Source of the DNA: Kiloniella laminariae
GTDB taxonomy: Bacteria; Pseudomonadota; Alphaproteobacteria; Kiloniellales; Kiloniellaceae
DNA length: 56,615 nucleotides
Reading direction: 5' to 3'
NCBI RefSeq assembly: GCF_027214005.1
Contig: NZ_JAPWGY010000012.1
Span: 1-56,615 of the forward strand
In this document: in pieces, positions 26,067 to 35,300 of the stretch
Layout of the letters: each line of letters begins with the position of its first letter
How positions within the stretch are numbered: position 1 is the first letter of the stretch
Program-made: the position numbers and the translations under genes
Notes under the pieces: model-generated
Databases searched by the model: none
What the model saw: the letters and a program-made list of their open reading frames with translations, nothing else
What the model was told of the DNA's origin: nothing

Positions 26067-27854
26067 TTACAAAGGCCAGAAGAACAGTATTGCTGGAATC
26101 GCAATAGCAATCACCAGTAACTCTAATGGCAGTCCCATGCGCCAGTAGTCCCCAAAACGATAGCCACCCGGCCCCATGATGATGGTGTTGTTCTTGTGTC
26201 CAATCGGGGTCAGGAAGGCGCAGGAGGCGGCAACGGCGACGCCCATGAGAAACGGGTCGGGGGCAGCGCCAATGGCGTTGGCCACATCCACCCCGATAGG
26301 GGCGGCAATCAGGGCGGTGGCGACATTGTTCAGCAGATCAGACAGCGTCATGGTGACGACCACCAGCACTGTCAGAATTGCCCAGGCAGGCCAGCCCTGT
26401 GTCTGGGCAACAATCAGCTCTGCTATCAGCTGGGTGCCGCCTGAATTTTCCAGGGCAATCCCAAGCGGAATCAGGGATGCCAGCAGGACAATGACTTTCC
26501 ATTCAACGGATTCATAGACCTCTCGCCCGGAAATAATTCCCAGCCCGACAAAGGCAATAACACAGCCGGCTAGTGATATCGGCAGATAAACCAGACCTGC
26601 CACGGACAGGGCGATGGCGGCCATAAAAAGGCCAATGGCCATAGATGCTTTTCTGCGCTGGATGACTGCATGTTGTTTGTCGGCCAGAGGCAGGACACCC
26701 ATCCAGGCTGTGACCTCGGCCAACTGTTCTTCTGGCCCGAGCAAAAGAACCACGTCTCCGGTTCTGATTTTCAGTTTCCTGACGCGGTCACGAAAGCGTT
26801 TTCCTTGTCGGGAAACCCCGAGCAAGGTCACCCCGTGGCGGGAGAGCAGACGCATTTCATTACTTGACTGTCCAGCAACCCGGGCACCGTCTGGTACAAT
26901 GGCTTCAAGCAGGGTCAGGGAAGAACTGGTCAGGCCGACTTCGTGCTTGTCTTTGCCGGCATAGTTGAGTTTCGCGGCGCCAAGAAAGGCTTCGATGGAT
27001 TTGGGGTCTCCTTCAAGAACGAGGTGGTCATCCTTCTGGATCTCTTCATATCTGGCAAAACCGGGCAAACGACGATTGGCTCTGACAAGACCGAGAATGG
27101 TCAGGTCATGCTCACGTGCCAGCGGATAAAGTTCGGTTACACGTTTGCCGACGGTGTCTGAGCTCTCTGGAATTTCTGCTTCTGCGACATAGAGCCCCGT
27201 ATCATCACCACTGTGAATAATCGCTGGGCGATCCCGCTGTGGGATCAGGCGCCAGCCGATCAGGGCAACAAAGAGTATACCGCCGATGGCAACAGAGAGT
27301 CCCACCGGAGTGAAATCAAACATGCCATAGCTTTCCCCGAGCACCCGCTCGCGGTACTGGGCAATGACGATATTGGGTGGTGTGCCAATCAGGGTAATCA
27401 TCCCGCCCAGAATGGTGGCAAAGGAAAGGGGCATGAGGCTGAGTGCGGCAGCGCGTTTGGCCTTTTCTGCTGCCTGGATATCCAGTGTCATCAACAGGGC
27501 GAGAGCTGCGACATTGTTAATTATTGCCGAGAGGGTTGCGCCGACAATAGACATGATGCCGATATGTAGGGGCAGGGGGCGACTTGAAGAAAGGACAAAA
27601 CCCGCGATCAGCTCTACAGCCCCTGAATTCATCAGGCCGCGCGAGACGATCAGCACCAGGGCAATGATAACCACAGCGGGATGACCAAAACCGGAAAAGG
27701 CCTCGTCGGCTGTGACAAATCCGGCGACAACGGCAACAACCAGGGCAGAGAATGCCACAAGGTCATAGCGGATCTTCCCCCAGATCAACATGATAAATAC
27801 ACAGCCAAACAGGGCAAAAAGAAAGATCTGGTCTGTTGTCATCCCGGTTGTCAT
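26067..27854 (-). CDS. SLC13/DASS-type permease with two RCK_C (TrkA_C) domains
   Basis: A 595-residue membrane carrier. Membrane helices flank a cytoplasmic insert of about residues 205-380 that contains two TrkA_C domains (around LYVAEAEIPESSD and LTLLEAIVPDGARV), the layout of sodium-coupled anion permeases for sulfate, dicarboxylates or similar anions. The carrier signatures SNP-like ALMTLD...NNVAALAL and LLNNVATALIAAPIGV are present. Two in-frame ATGs exist; 27854 has AGAGG 8 bases ahead and is preferred to 27860. The transported anion is not predictable. Confidence 0.85.
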   Translation of the reverse strand: MTTGMTTDQIFLFALFGCVFIMLIWGKIRYDLVAFSALVVAVVAGFVTADEAFSGFGHPAVVIIALVLIVSRGLMNSGAVELIAGFVLSSSRPLPLHIGIMSIVGATLSAIINNVAALALLMTLDIQAAEKAKRAAALSLMPLSFATILGGMITLIGTPPNIVIAQYRERVLGESYGMFDFTPVGLSVAIGGILFVALIGWRLIPQRDRPAIIHSGDDTGLYVAEAEIPESSDTVGKRVTELYPLAREHDLTILGLVRANRRLPGFARYEEIQKDDHLVLEGDPKSIEAFLGAAKLNYAGKDKHEVGLTSSSLTLLEAIVPDGARVAGQSSNEMRLLSRHGVTLLGVSRQGKRFRDRVRKLKIRTGDVVLLLGPEEQLAEVTAWMGVLPLADKQHAVIQRRKASMAIGLFMAAIALSVAGLVYLPISLAGCVIAFVGLGIISGREVYESVEWKVIVLLASLIPLGIALENSGGTQLIAELIVAQTQGWPAWAILTVLVVVTMTLSDLLNNVATALIAAPIGVDVANAIGAAPDPFLMGVAVAASCAFLTPIGHKNNTIIMGPGGYRFGDYWRMGLPLELLVIAIAIPAILFFWPL

Positions 27855-28104
27855 CAACATGTCCTCTGCGATTGTCTTCAGATACTAAAACATCCGTCAC
27901 GGGAAAATGACAGGGCAAAGATCAGCTTGTCATGATGAATTTTTCTGTGTTGGTGGTGCGCGTTCGGGGAATAACGGGTTTTATGGTGGACTGGGAAGGG
28001 GGATTGGCTATGCTTCATCACTGTGATTAAGGATCAGGTAATGATTCAGGCAATGATTCAAATCGACAAGAGCTATTTTGTCAGGGGGCAAGGGGAAGTA
28101 GAAA

Positions 28105-28563
28105 ATGTCGGAAAAATGGGATGCCCGTTATCTGAAACTGGCTCGGGAAATCGCCAGCTGGTCCAAGGATCGCTCGACCCAGGTCGGGGCGGTGATCATA
28201 CTTGAGGATAATACACCTGGCCCCTATGGTTTTAATGGTTTTCCCCGCCTGGTGGATGACAATGCCGATGAACGCCATGCGCGTCCGCTGAAGTATGACT
28301 GGACTGAGCATGCTGAACGCAACGCGATCTTTCATGCGGCCCGTGTCGGCGTCCGCTTGAGTGGTGCAAGTATCTATGTCACGCACTTTCCCTGCCCGGA
28401 CTGTTCCCGGGCGATTATTCAAAGCGGGATCCGCGAGATTATCGTTGATGAAAAGAGCAAAAGTGATCCGGACTTTGCCGAACGCTGGGGCATGATTAAA
28501 ACCCAGGAAGAAATGTTGCGCGAAGCTGGCGTGACGTGGCGATTTGCTGCCGTTCCAACATAA
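28105..28563 (+). CDS. dCMP deaminase-like zinc enzyme
   Basis: A 152-residue cytidine/deoxycytidylate deaminase-family protein. The zinc site is complete: His69-Ala-Glu71 and Cys97-Pro-x-Cys100 (HAE and PCPDC). The KDRSTQVGAVI and GFNGFPR regions match deoxycytidylate deaminases, which convert dCMP to dUMP. It is a single gene. The ATG at 28105 follows GGGGAAGTAGAAA. Confidence 0.88.
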   Translation: MSEKWDARYLKLAREIASWSKDRSTQVGAVIILEDNTPGPYGFNGFPRLVDDNADERHARPLKYDWTEHAERNAIFHAARVGVRLSGASIYVTHFPCPDCSRAIIQSGIREIIVDEKSKSDPDFAERWGMIKTQEEMLREAGVTWRFAAVPT

Positions 28564-28658
28564 CTCAACTGCCTGTTCTTAATTGGGAACTCCGGGGTGT
28601 TTGCACTTGAGCTCTGTGATTTAATGGCAAACAACATATTCAGAGAAATGAACTGGTC

Positions 28659-29810
28659 ATGCAACAAGGTCGACGCAAGTTTCTGAAGATCATAGGTGGT
28701 ACGGGCGTTATTCTGGCTGCCGGAGCCGGGGGGTGGTCTGCAACACGCGACCCGAAAAGGGCGCGGTTGCCCTGGACAGATGCGGGGCGTATCTATGCGG
28801 ATCCGATCCGCAATGCATTATCCTATGCAATCCTGGCCCCTAATCCCCATAACCGTCAGCCCTGGCAGGTGGAATTAAAATCAGAAAGTGAAGCGACACT
28901 GTTTTGTCAACTGGATCGCCTCTTGCCTGAAACAGACCCCTATAATCGGCAGATAACGATTGGCCTGGGTTGTTTTCTGGAGATTTTACAAATTGCTGCT
29001 GCCCAGAGCGGATATCGGGCGGAGATTGATGTCTTTCCAGAAGGCAGCAATGACCAGAAGCTTGATGCTCGTGCCGTTGCCCACATCAGGCTTGTGGCAG
29101 ATGCGACGCAAAAGAAGGATCCACTTTTTCATGCCATACTCAACCGGAGGACCAATCGCACCGTTTTTGATGAAACCCGGGAAATTGCCCAATCCGGCCT
29201 AGATGCGATTGCTCGCTCTGGATACGGAAGTATCCGTGTTTCTGTACTGAGTGATGCCAGGAGTATCAGCACCCTCAAGGAGATTGGTTGGCAGGCTTCG
29301 CTGGTGGAGGTGAAAACCCCGGAGAAACACGGTGAGAGTGTTGCGTTGATGCGCATCGGGAAAGCGGAGATTGAAGAAACTCCCGACGGGATCTCTCTTG
29401 GAGGTGCCTTTTTGGAAGCCGCGAACCGCGCAGGTTATGTAACCCGCGACAGCCTGGCTGATCCTGCAAGTGGAGCTTTTGCCGAAAGCCTCGATTATAT
29501 GAGGCCTCTGAATGAAACTGCTGGCGCCTTTGTTATCCTGGCTACAGAAGATAACAACAGAAAGAGCCAGATCGCGGCGGGCAGGGACTATGTACGGGCA
29601 AATCTGACGGCAACGACTCACGGGATAAGCATGCAGCCTCATAGTCAGGCTTTGCAGGAATATGACGAGATGAAGGAACTCCATCAGAAAATACACGCCT
29701 TGTTTGCTGAAAAGGGGGAAACCTTGCAGATGCTTGCCCGAATTGGGTATGGGGCTGAGGTTCCACCAGCACCACGCTGGGCACTTGATACGAGAATTGT
29801 TTCCGGGTGA
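28659..29810 (+). CDS. Tat-exported nitroreductase-family protein
   Basis: A 383-residue protein with an N-terminal twin-arginine signal (GRRKFLK at residues 4-10, then a hydrophobic stretch ending near residue 27) and a nitroreductase-like FMN domain. The block LAPNPHNRQPWQVEL matches the FMN phosphate contact of the Acg/twin-arginine nitroreductase subgroup. Export of a folded, flavin-loaded enzyme to the periplasm is inferred from the Tat motif. The substrate is unknown. It is a single gene. Confidence 0.8.
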   Translation: MQQGRRKFLKIIGGTGVILAAGAGGWSATRDPKRARLPWTDAGRIYADPIRNALSYAILAPNPHNRQPWQVELKSESEATLFCQLDRLLPETDPYNRQITIGLGCFLEILQIAAAQSGYRAEIDVFPEGSNDQKLDARAVAHIRLVADATQKKDPLFHAILNRRTNRTVFDETREIAQSGLDAIARSGYGSIRVSVLSDARSISTLKEIGWQASLVEVKTPEKHGESVALMRIGKAEIEETPDGISLGGAFLEAANRAGYVTRDSLADPASGAFAESLDYMRPLNETAGAFVILATEDNNRKSQIAAGRDYVRANLTATTHGISMQPHSQALQEYDEMKELHQKIHALFAEKGETLQMLARIGYGAEVPPAPRWALDTRIVSG

Positions 29811-30000
29811 TATCGCAAGCAGGCCCGGCACAAACAGACCTTGGACAATAAGCCCCGAGACAATACGGAAAAGCAGAAACCAGTCGGGGCGCATTTCACC
29901 AGACCGCGGCGCGGGAACTGACTTGTTCTTCACAAGCTGAGTATTCCCAGGTAGTGGGCCTGAGTTTCAAGTTCGCCTGGCAGGTGATTAGCCCCTTGCA

Positions 30001-30030
30001 TTGACAGAATAGAAGTTTCAGGCTTTTATA
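30001..30030 (+). promoter_or_regulatory. Sigma-70-type promoter of chrBA
   Basis: TTGACA at 30001-30006, a 17-base spacer, and TTTTAT at 30024-30029 (or TTTATA with 18 bases). Confidence 0.55.
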
Positions 30031-30035
30031 AAGTC

Positions 30036-30117
30036 ATGGGGCTTGCGAACGCCCCGTGAGGCGACAGCCCAAGATTCGCGTCCGTAACAATCTCTTACAA
30101 ACAAGGGAGGACGCCTG
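30036..30117 (+). promoter_or_regulatory. Structured leader of chrBA
   Basis: The GGGGC near 30038-30042 can pair with GCCCC (30051-30055). Alternatives are CGCC/GGCG just downstream and GGGCT with AGCCC (30066-30070). The leader ends in a strong AGGGAGGA ribosome site 6 bases ahead of the ATG. The competing stems suggest possible control; this is not tested against known riboswitches. Confidence 0.35.
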
Positions 30118-30948
30118 ATGTCGTCACCAACCGAAATTACAGTTGCCCAACTTTCCCGACTTATTGGTACAGCAAATGCTCCGCTGCTCATTGATGTCCG
30201 CATTGATGAGAATTTCGAAGATGATCCCCGTTTTATTCCCGGGGCTTTCCGTTATGGTTTCCGGGACATTGAAACTCTGCTTCCCCGATTGATGGGGAAG
30301 TCCGTTGTTGTTATCTGTCAGAAGGGCCTGAAGTTGAGCCAGGGAGCTGCGGCGCTCCTGCGTCACCATGGGGTGAACGCGGAGAGTCTGGAAACAGGCA
30401 CCCTGGGCTGGAGTGCTGCAGGATTGCCGACTGTTCCGGCGAAATCTATACCGGCACGCACAGCCAGGGGAAATACGCTCTGGGTTACCCGGTTACGGCC
30501 AAAGATCGACCGGATTGCCTGTCCCTGGCTGATCCGCCGCTTTGTTGATCCCTCTGCCCAGTTTCTTTTTGTTATGCCATCCGAAGTGGAAAGTGTGGCG
30601 GAGAAATTCGATGCTACACCCTTTGATGTTGAAGATGTCTTCTGGAGCCATCGGGGAGAGCTTTGTACCTTTGATACGATGGTTACCGAGTTTGGCCTTG
30701 AGATTGATGCTTTGAAAAAACTGGCAACGATCGTAAGGGGAGCAGATACCAATCGACATGATCTTGCTCCCGAGGCTGCCGGATTACTTGCCGCTTCTCT
30801 GGGACTTTCCAGAATGTATCGGGATGATCTCGCTCAGCTTGAGGCAGGAATGTTACTTTATGATGCCTTCTATCGCTGGGCCCGGGATGCTACGGGCGAA
30901 GGGCACGATTGGCCTGCAGCGGTGACGCGGAGGCAAGAGAATGACTGA
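30118..30948 (+). CDS. chrB: Rhodanese-ChrB fusion (chromate resistance protein)
   Basis: A 276-residue two-part protein. Residues about 1-105 are a rhodanese domain with LLIDVR and the active-site loop Cys67-Q-K-G-L-K. Residues about 120-265 are the ChrB C-terminal domain with RPKIDRIACPWLIRRFVDP. ChrB proteins sense chromate or aid its transporter; the rhodanese half would add sulfurtransferase chemistry. Its last 8 bases overlap chrA, so the two are translationally coupled. Confidence 0.87.
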   Translation: MSSPTEITVAQLSRLIGTANAPLLIDVRIDENFEDDPRFIPGAFRYGFRDIETLLPRLMGKSVVVICQKGLKLSQGAAALLRHHGVNAESLETGTLGWSAAGLPTVPAKSIPARTARGNTLWVTRLRPKIDRIACPWLIRRFVDPSAQFLFVMPSEVESVAEKFDATPFDVEDVFWSHRGELCTFDTMVTEFGLEIDALKKLATIVRGADTNRHDLAPEAAGLLAASLGLSRMYRDDLAQLEAGMLLYDAFYRWARDATGEGHDWPAAVTRRQEND

Positions 30949-32290
30949 TCATGCTCTTGACAAGGGACGCGGCAGTTCCGGCACTGTTACTGCCGATAAG
31001 ACCATTCATGACCCGATTACGCTATGGGCAGCGATCAGGATCTGGTTCCAGATCGGAATCCTTTCTTTCGGCGGACCTACGGCACAGATCGCCTTGATGC
31101 ATCGTGTTATTGTTGACGAGAGAAAGTGGCTGACAGAAACCCAGTTCCTCAACGCTCTGAGTTTTTGCATGCTGCTGCCGGGGCCGGAAGCGATGCAACT
31201 GGCGACCTACGCAGGCTGGCGGTTGCATGGGGTTGCTGGCGGGCTGGCTGCCGGGTTGCTGTTTGTCTTGCCCGGGGCGTTTGTTGTCCTGGCTCTGGCC
31301 GCAATCTATGCTGCTTTTGGCAGTGTACCTTTTGTCGAAGCCCTGTTCTTCGGTATCAAGGCGGCAGTATTGATTATTGTTCTTGAGGCCCTGTTAAGGA
31401 TATCTCGCAAGGCCCTGAAAAAAACGCAGCACTGGATTATTGCCGCGGTGTCTCTGGTGGCAATTTTTTTCCTGGCACTTCCTTTTCCCCTCATTGTCTT
31501 TCTTGCAGGATTGTACGGTTTCTGGCGCAGCCGGAAAGATCAGGGGTTTCCGGAAGACCTGGTTCAGATTGATGTAAAACCTGTGGCAACACTGCGGACA
31601 GTTGTGCTTTGGCTGACAATCTGGCTGTTGCCTCTGGTTTTGCTGTCTTCCTATCTTGGCGAGGGCGACATCCTGGGGCAGATAGGCTGGTTTTTCTCGA
31701 AACTGGCGGTGGTTACCTTTGGTGGTGCTTATGCCGTCCTGGCCTATATGGGGCAGGACGTGGTGCAAAACCACGGCTGGCTTACGGCGGGTCAGATGAT
31801 GGATGGACTTGGCCTTGCGGAGACCACTCCGGGACCACTTATTCTGGTAACCGAGTTTGTCGGTTTTCTGGCTGCGTACCAGCAGGCTGAAACCCTGTCA
31901 TGGCTCGCTGGTCTTAGTGGTGCGATGGTTGCGCTCTGGGCAACGTTTGCGCCCTGTTTCCTCTGGATCTTTGCCGGGGCACCCTACATCGAATGGATCG
32001 GCAGCCAGCCCCGCCTGAAAGGCGCTCTTTCGGCGATTATTGCCGCGGTAGTCGGAGTTATCCTGAATCTTTCGCTCTGGTTTGCCCTGCATGTGTTTTT
32101 TGCCGAGGTAACACTTGAGAAGATGGGGCCTGTTCAACTCTGGATTCCAGATTTGGGGACACTGGATATTTACGCTGTTGCTCTGGCAGTTGTCTCAGGC
32201 GGCCTTCTTTTGAGATTACACTGGAGTATTCCCAAAGTTCTGGCTGTTTCATCCGGCCTTGCTCTGGCGATAAGCTATGCGCCGTTGTAA
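30941..32290 (+). CDS. chrA: Chromate transporter ChrA
   Basis: A 449-residue CHR-family membrane carrier that exports chromate. Two homologous halves are visible, each opening with the family signature: FQIGILSFGGPTAQIALMHR in the first half, and FFSKLAVVTFGGAYAVLAYM in the second. Each is followed by the LPGPEAMQLATY or AETTPGPLILVTEF motif. The length is typical of bidomain LCHR proteins. It is co-transcribed with chrB and ends at a clear terminator. Confidence 0.93.
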   Translation: MTDHALDKGRGSSGTVTADKTIHDPITLWAAIRIWFQIGILSFGGPTAQIALMHRVIVDERKWLTETQFLNALSFCMLLPGPEAMQLATYAGWRLHGVAGGLAAGLLFVLPGAFVVLALAAIYAAFGSVPFVEALFFGIKAAVLIIVLEALLRISRKALKKTQHWIIAAVSLVAIFFLALPFPLIVFLAGLYGFWRSRKDQGFPEDLVQIDVKPVATLRTVVLWLTIWLLPLVLLSSYLGEGDILGQIGWFFSKLAVVTFGGAYAVLAYMGQDVVQNHGWLTAGQMMDGLGLAETTPGPLILVTEFVGFLAAYQQAETLSWLAGLSGAMVALWATFAPCFLWIFAGAPYIEWIGSQPRLKGALSAIIAAVVGVILNLSLWFALHVFFAEVTLEKMGPVQLWIPDLGTLDIYAVALAVVSGGLLLRLHWSIPKVLAVSSGLALAISYAPL

Positions 32291-32307
32291 ATAGTAGTAC
32301 TGAAAGA

Positions 32308-32345
32308 ACAAAGGCCCGTCCGGATCAGATGGGCCTTTGTTTTGT
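32308..32345. terminator. Intrinsic terminator shared by chrA and hutI
   Basis: ACAAAGGCCC (32308-32317) pairs with GGGCCTTTGT (32331-32340), and T-rich sequence follows on both strands. It lies between the converging chrA and hutI genes. Confidence 0.85.
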
Positions 32346-32407
32346 GAGTTGTTCAGAAGACTATCAGGAACGAACTATTTCGAATCTTGAGATATTGGAT
32401 AACGTTT

Positions 32408-33622
32408 TTACTGAACAATCGTTTTCCCGGCCTGAACCAGTTGCTGCAGGGGATTGTAGCCAATGTAATAAGAAAGAGCGGCGGGAGAAGAAATATCCCA
32501 GATGGCGAGGTCAGCAGATTTGCCAACCTCAAGAGAGCCGTGGGTGTCTGAGATCCCGAGGGCTTTTGCGGCGTTGAGGGTTACCCCGCGCAAGGCCTCG
32601 GTCGGTGTCATGCGAAACAGGGTACAGGCCATGTTCATGGACATAAGCAGGGAACAACAGGGTGACGAGCCTGGGTTCATATCTGTTGCTACGGCCATGG
32701 GCACGCCATGCTCACGGAAGGCAGCAATGGGAGGGACCTGGGTTTCCTTGAGGAAATAGAAAGCACCGGGAAGAATAACAGCGACTGATCCGGCTTGGGC
32801 CATTGCCTTGACCGATTGTTCCGAACTGTATTCCAGGTGATCGGCAGAAAGCGCACCATAACGGGCTGCAAGGCCAGCCCCCCCCAGATCACTGAGTTGA
32901 TCCGCGTGGAGTTTCAGATTAAAGCCCAGTTTTTGTGCCGATTTGAATAGTTTTTCAATCTGTTCGGGATTAAAGGCAATGCCTTCACAAAAGCCATCAA
33001 TGGCATCTGCCAGACCCAGTTCTTTCAGCTCGGACAGTTTTTCGATTACTGAATCGATATACCCGTCGCCATTGCCGTGAAATTCTTCTGGAATGGTATG
33101 GGCTGCGAGATAGGAGGTTTGCACCTTGATCGGCAGGTGGTTTTCAATCTCGCGGGCTACTTTGAGCTGCTTGCATTCATTTTCCCAGTTCAGGCCATAA
33201 CCGGATTTTACCTCGATAACCGTTACCCCTTCGGACTGCAGGGCTGTTGCTCGTTTGAGTGCGGCAGCAAGAAGCTCTGCTTCACTGGCTTCGCGGGTGG
33301 CTTTCACCGTTGAGCGAATTCCCCCACCGGCACGGGCGATTTCTTCGTAGCTTGCTCCTTCAAGGCGCAGGTTGAATTCTTCGATCCTGTCACCCCCGTG
33401 AACAATGTGGGTATGACAATCGATCAGACCGGGAGTTATCCAACTGCCGTTGAGGTCATAAATTTCTTTTGCCAGCTTTTCCGGGGAAGCTTTGAGCTCA
33501 GAGAAGGGGCCAACCCAGATGATTTTTTCACCCTGACAGGCAATGGCACCATCCTTGATAATACCAAGACCATCATCCTGTAAGGTACAGAGGTGACAAT
33601 TGATCCAAAGGCTATCCCACAT
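32408..33622 (-). CDS. hutI: Imidazolonepropionase
   Basis: A 404-residue metal-dependent hydrolase that opens imidazolone-5-propionate to formimidoglutamate, the third step of histidine degradation. The amidohydrolase pattern is complete: CHTHIVHGG near residues 70-78, a second metal region LHADQ, SADHLEY, and ATDMNPGSSP with the catalytic Asp. The ATG at 33622 has GGAG 6 bases ahead and is preferred to a TTG at 33634. No hutU, hutH or hutG is adjacent, but a HutC-like operator lies just upstream. Confidence 0.95.
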   Translation of the reverse strand: MWDSLWINCHLCTLQDDGLGIIKDGAIACQGEKIIWVGPFSELKASPEKLAKEIYDLNGSWITPGLIDCHTHIVHGGDRIEEFNLRLEGASYEEIARAGGGIRSTVKATREASEAELLAAALKRATALQSEGVTVIEVKSGYGLNWENECKQLKVAREIENHLPIKVQTSYLAAHTIPEEFHGNGDGYIDSVIEKLSELKELGLADAIDGFCEGIAFNPEQIEKLFKSAQKLGFNLKLHADQLSDLGGAGLAARYGALSADHLEYSSEQSVKAMAQAGSVAVILPGAFYFLKETQVPPIAAFREHGVPMAVATDMNPGSSPCCSLLMSMNMACTLFRMTPTEALRGVTLNAAKALGISDTHGSLEVGKSADLAIWDISSPAALSYYIGYNPLQQLVQAGKTIVQ

Positions 33623-33655
33623 ATCCTGCTCCAAGAAGTCTCGTGTCTGCTTTCA

Positions 33656-33667
33656 TTGTATATACAA
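33656..33667. promoter_or_regulatory. HutC-like operator upstream of hutI
   Basis: The perfect 12-bp palindrome TTGTATATACAA lies 34 bp ahead of the hutI start. It matches the TGTATATACA core reported for the GntR-family repressor HutC. Confidence 0.65.
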
Positions 33668-33818
33668 CTTGAGGGGATGGGAAAAGAAAATATCAATGCA
33701 GCATCTGTCTCCCGGTCCGTTATTTGATCAAGACAGGCAGGAAGGATTGCTAAATATACAGCTTAAAGCCGGAAAGAGGCTCACAAGATCGATGACAATG
33801 AGTCCCGGGAGGCAGGTT

Positions 33819-34244
33819 TCACTTTGTTACTGGATAGCGTTTTTCGTCTTCGAACATTTTCAGCGCCCAGAGCACGCCAAGAACACCGCCCTTGATAAAG
33901 GGAAGAAAGGCAAGGGTCAGGGCAAGGGTCAGGGCAGGCCAGATTGCCACATGAGCCCAGAGAGAGGGGGCCCAGGACTGTTCACTCCACATTACGCCCG
34001 GAACGACAATATGTCCGACAAGCATGATGGTGAAATAAGGGGGAATATCATCAGCCCTGATGTGGCCGAGTTCTTCTCCACAAACAGCACATTCATCTTC
34101 AACCGTCACATACTTCCGAAAGACATTTCCTGTTCCACAACAAGGGCATTTTCTGCGCAGGCCCCGTTTAAGGGCCTGAAATGCAGATCTTTCTTCCGGT
34201 GCAGAGGTGGCGAATTCCCCAGAGTTTTTTTTGTTTTCGCTCAT
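33819..34244 (-). CDS. DUF983 family membrane protein
   Basis: A 141-residue protein with an N-terminal zinc-ribbon-like part (CPCCGTGNVF, then CAVCGEEL) and two C-terminal membrane helices at about residues 72-135, the DUF983 pattern. The role is unknown; in alphaproteobacteria it is often near respiratory or membrane genes. The ATG at 34244 is preferred to one three codons upstream. It lies 48 bp downstream of the pentapeptide-repeat gene and may share its transcript. Confidence 0.82.
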   Translation of the reverse strand: MSENKKNSGEFATSAPEERSAFQALKRGLRRKCPCCGTGNVFRKYVTVEDECAVCGEELGHIRADDIPPYFTIMLVGHIVVPGVMWSEQSWAPSLWAHVAIWPALTLALTLAFLPFIKGGVLGVLWALKMFEDEKRYPVTK

Positions 34245-34292
34245 ATTTCCCACAGCACAGTTTATCGAGTGCTGCGGCTGCAGCCTCGTGTT

Positions 34293-34886
34293 TTATTCTT
34301 TCTTACAGGAGAGAGCCTTGTGCAGGGCAGTAGGCGAAATGACGCACCCCATAAGGTTTGCCCGCCAGAGATCAGCGCCTTCAAGATTGGCATTGGTGAG
34401 GTTGGCACCACGCAGGTCGGCATCACTGAGATCGGCTCCAGACAGGTCAGCGCCCTTAAGGTTCGTCCCGTAAAGGCTGGCCCGGACCAGATTGGCATTA
34501 ACCAGATTGGAACCGCTCAGATCAGCGCCACTGAAATCAGCACCGGCCATATCAGCATTTTCCAATTGGGATTTTGGAATAACCATGTCTGTCAGATTGA
34601 GGTTATTCAGATTCGCCCGTGCACCTTTCGAGGAATCTTTCATCCAGACATGATGTTCGGACAGGACTCTTAACATCTCCCGGGCTTTGGCAGATTTTTC
34701 GCGGGCCATATTTTCCTGAATTTCGGACTGGTCTTCCAGTAACGTGTCATTCGGCAGTTGGGACAGCATGTACTGCACCCGAAGCTGTCGCCTTGCATCG
34801 TCAAGATTTTTGGCTTCTATTTCCCCGGATTCAACGCGCGCCATGGGTGCGGGCTGAATCTGATATTTGTAAGTCCTGAGGCTCAT
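34293..34886 (-). CDS. Pentapeptide-repeat protein
   Basis: A 197-residue protein. Residues about 90-180 are tandem A(D/N)LxX pentapeptides (for example ADFSG, ADLSG, ANLVR, ADLSD, ANLTN), which fold as a right-handed quadrilateral beta-helix. The N-terminal 85 residues are a charged helical region with no known domain. Function is unpredictable for the family: DNA mimicry as in Qnr proteins and protein scaffolding are both known. It sits upstream of DUF983 on the same strand. Confidence 0.87.
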   Translation of the reverse strand: MSLRTYKYQIQPAPMARVESGEIEAKNLDDARRQLRVQYMLSQLPNDTLLEDQSEIQENMAREKSAKAREMLRVLSEHHVWMKDSSKGARANLNNLNLTDMVIPKSQLENADMAGADFSGADLSGSNLVNANLVRASLYGTNLKGADLSGADLSDADLRGANLTNANLEGADLWRANLMGCVISPTALHKALSCKKE

Positions 34887-35300
34887 TTACCACTCCCTGA
34901 AATTCTTGTTTCCAAGAGACTATCGGAAACGGGGTGAGGTTACGACAAATTCCTAAACAAAATATGCATATGGCGCTGATTTTCATTTCAAAATTAATTT
35001 AAATTTTATCTACCGGATTTTTTGGTAAAAATATTTTTATATTTATTTCCCGTAATAGGGGTGATTTTGCTGGAGTGAATTTTTTAATTTTTATTTTATA
35101 ACAGATGGTTAGAGTTTTTCTGATTGAGATTTCTCTCAAAGAAACCGATATTTTTACTCGAATACAACCCAGTCAGTAGGAGATTTTTAACACTCCGGAG
35201 TCATAAGTGAAGGCTGTGTACAGATACAAAGAGAAACCGTTGGGTCAAGAGAATCCTATCAGGTTTTCTCTTTGGATATAGCCAGAGAATTAGGGGTAAA
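34887..35300. other. AT-rich gap between divergent genes
   Basis: A strongly AT-rich core at 34965-35120 with long A/T runs. A short perfect palindrome, ACTCCGGAGT, lies near 35191. I find no reading frame or RNA gene. It must contain the promoters of the pentapeptide-repeat and CheY-like genes. Confidence 0.4.

Noticed and set aside
29199-29933. Minus-strand frame of 244 codons
   Set aside because: It lies antisense to the clear Tat nitroreductase gene and has no ribosome site or domain pattern.
33600-34673. Long plus-strand frame (357 codons) over DUF983 and pentapeptide-repeat genes
   Set aside because: Its repetitive Ile/Gly/Thr-rich translation is the antisense of the pentapeptide repeats, and both minus-strand genes are recognised families.
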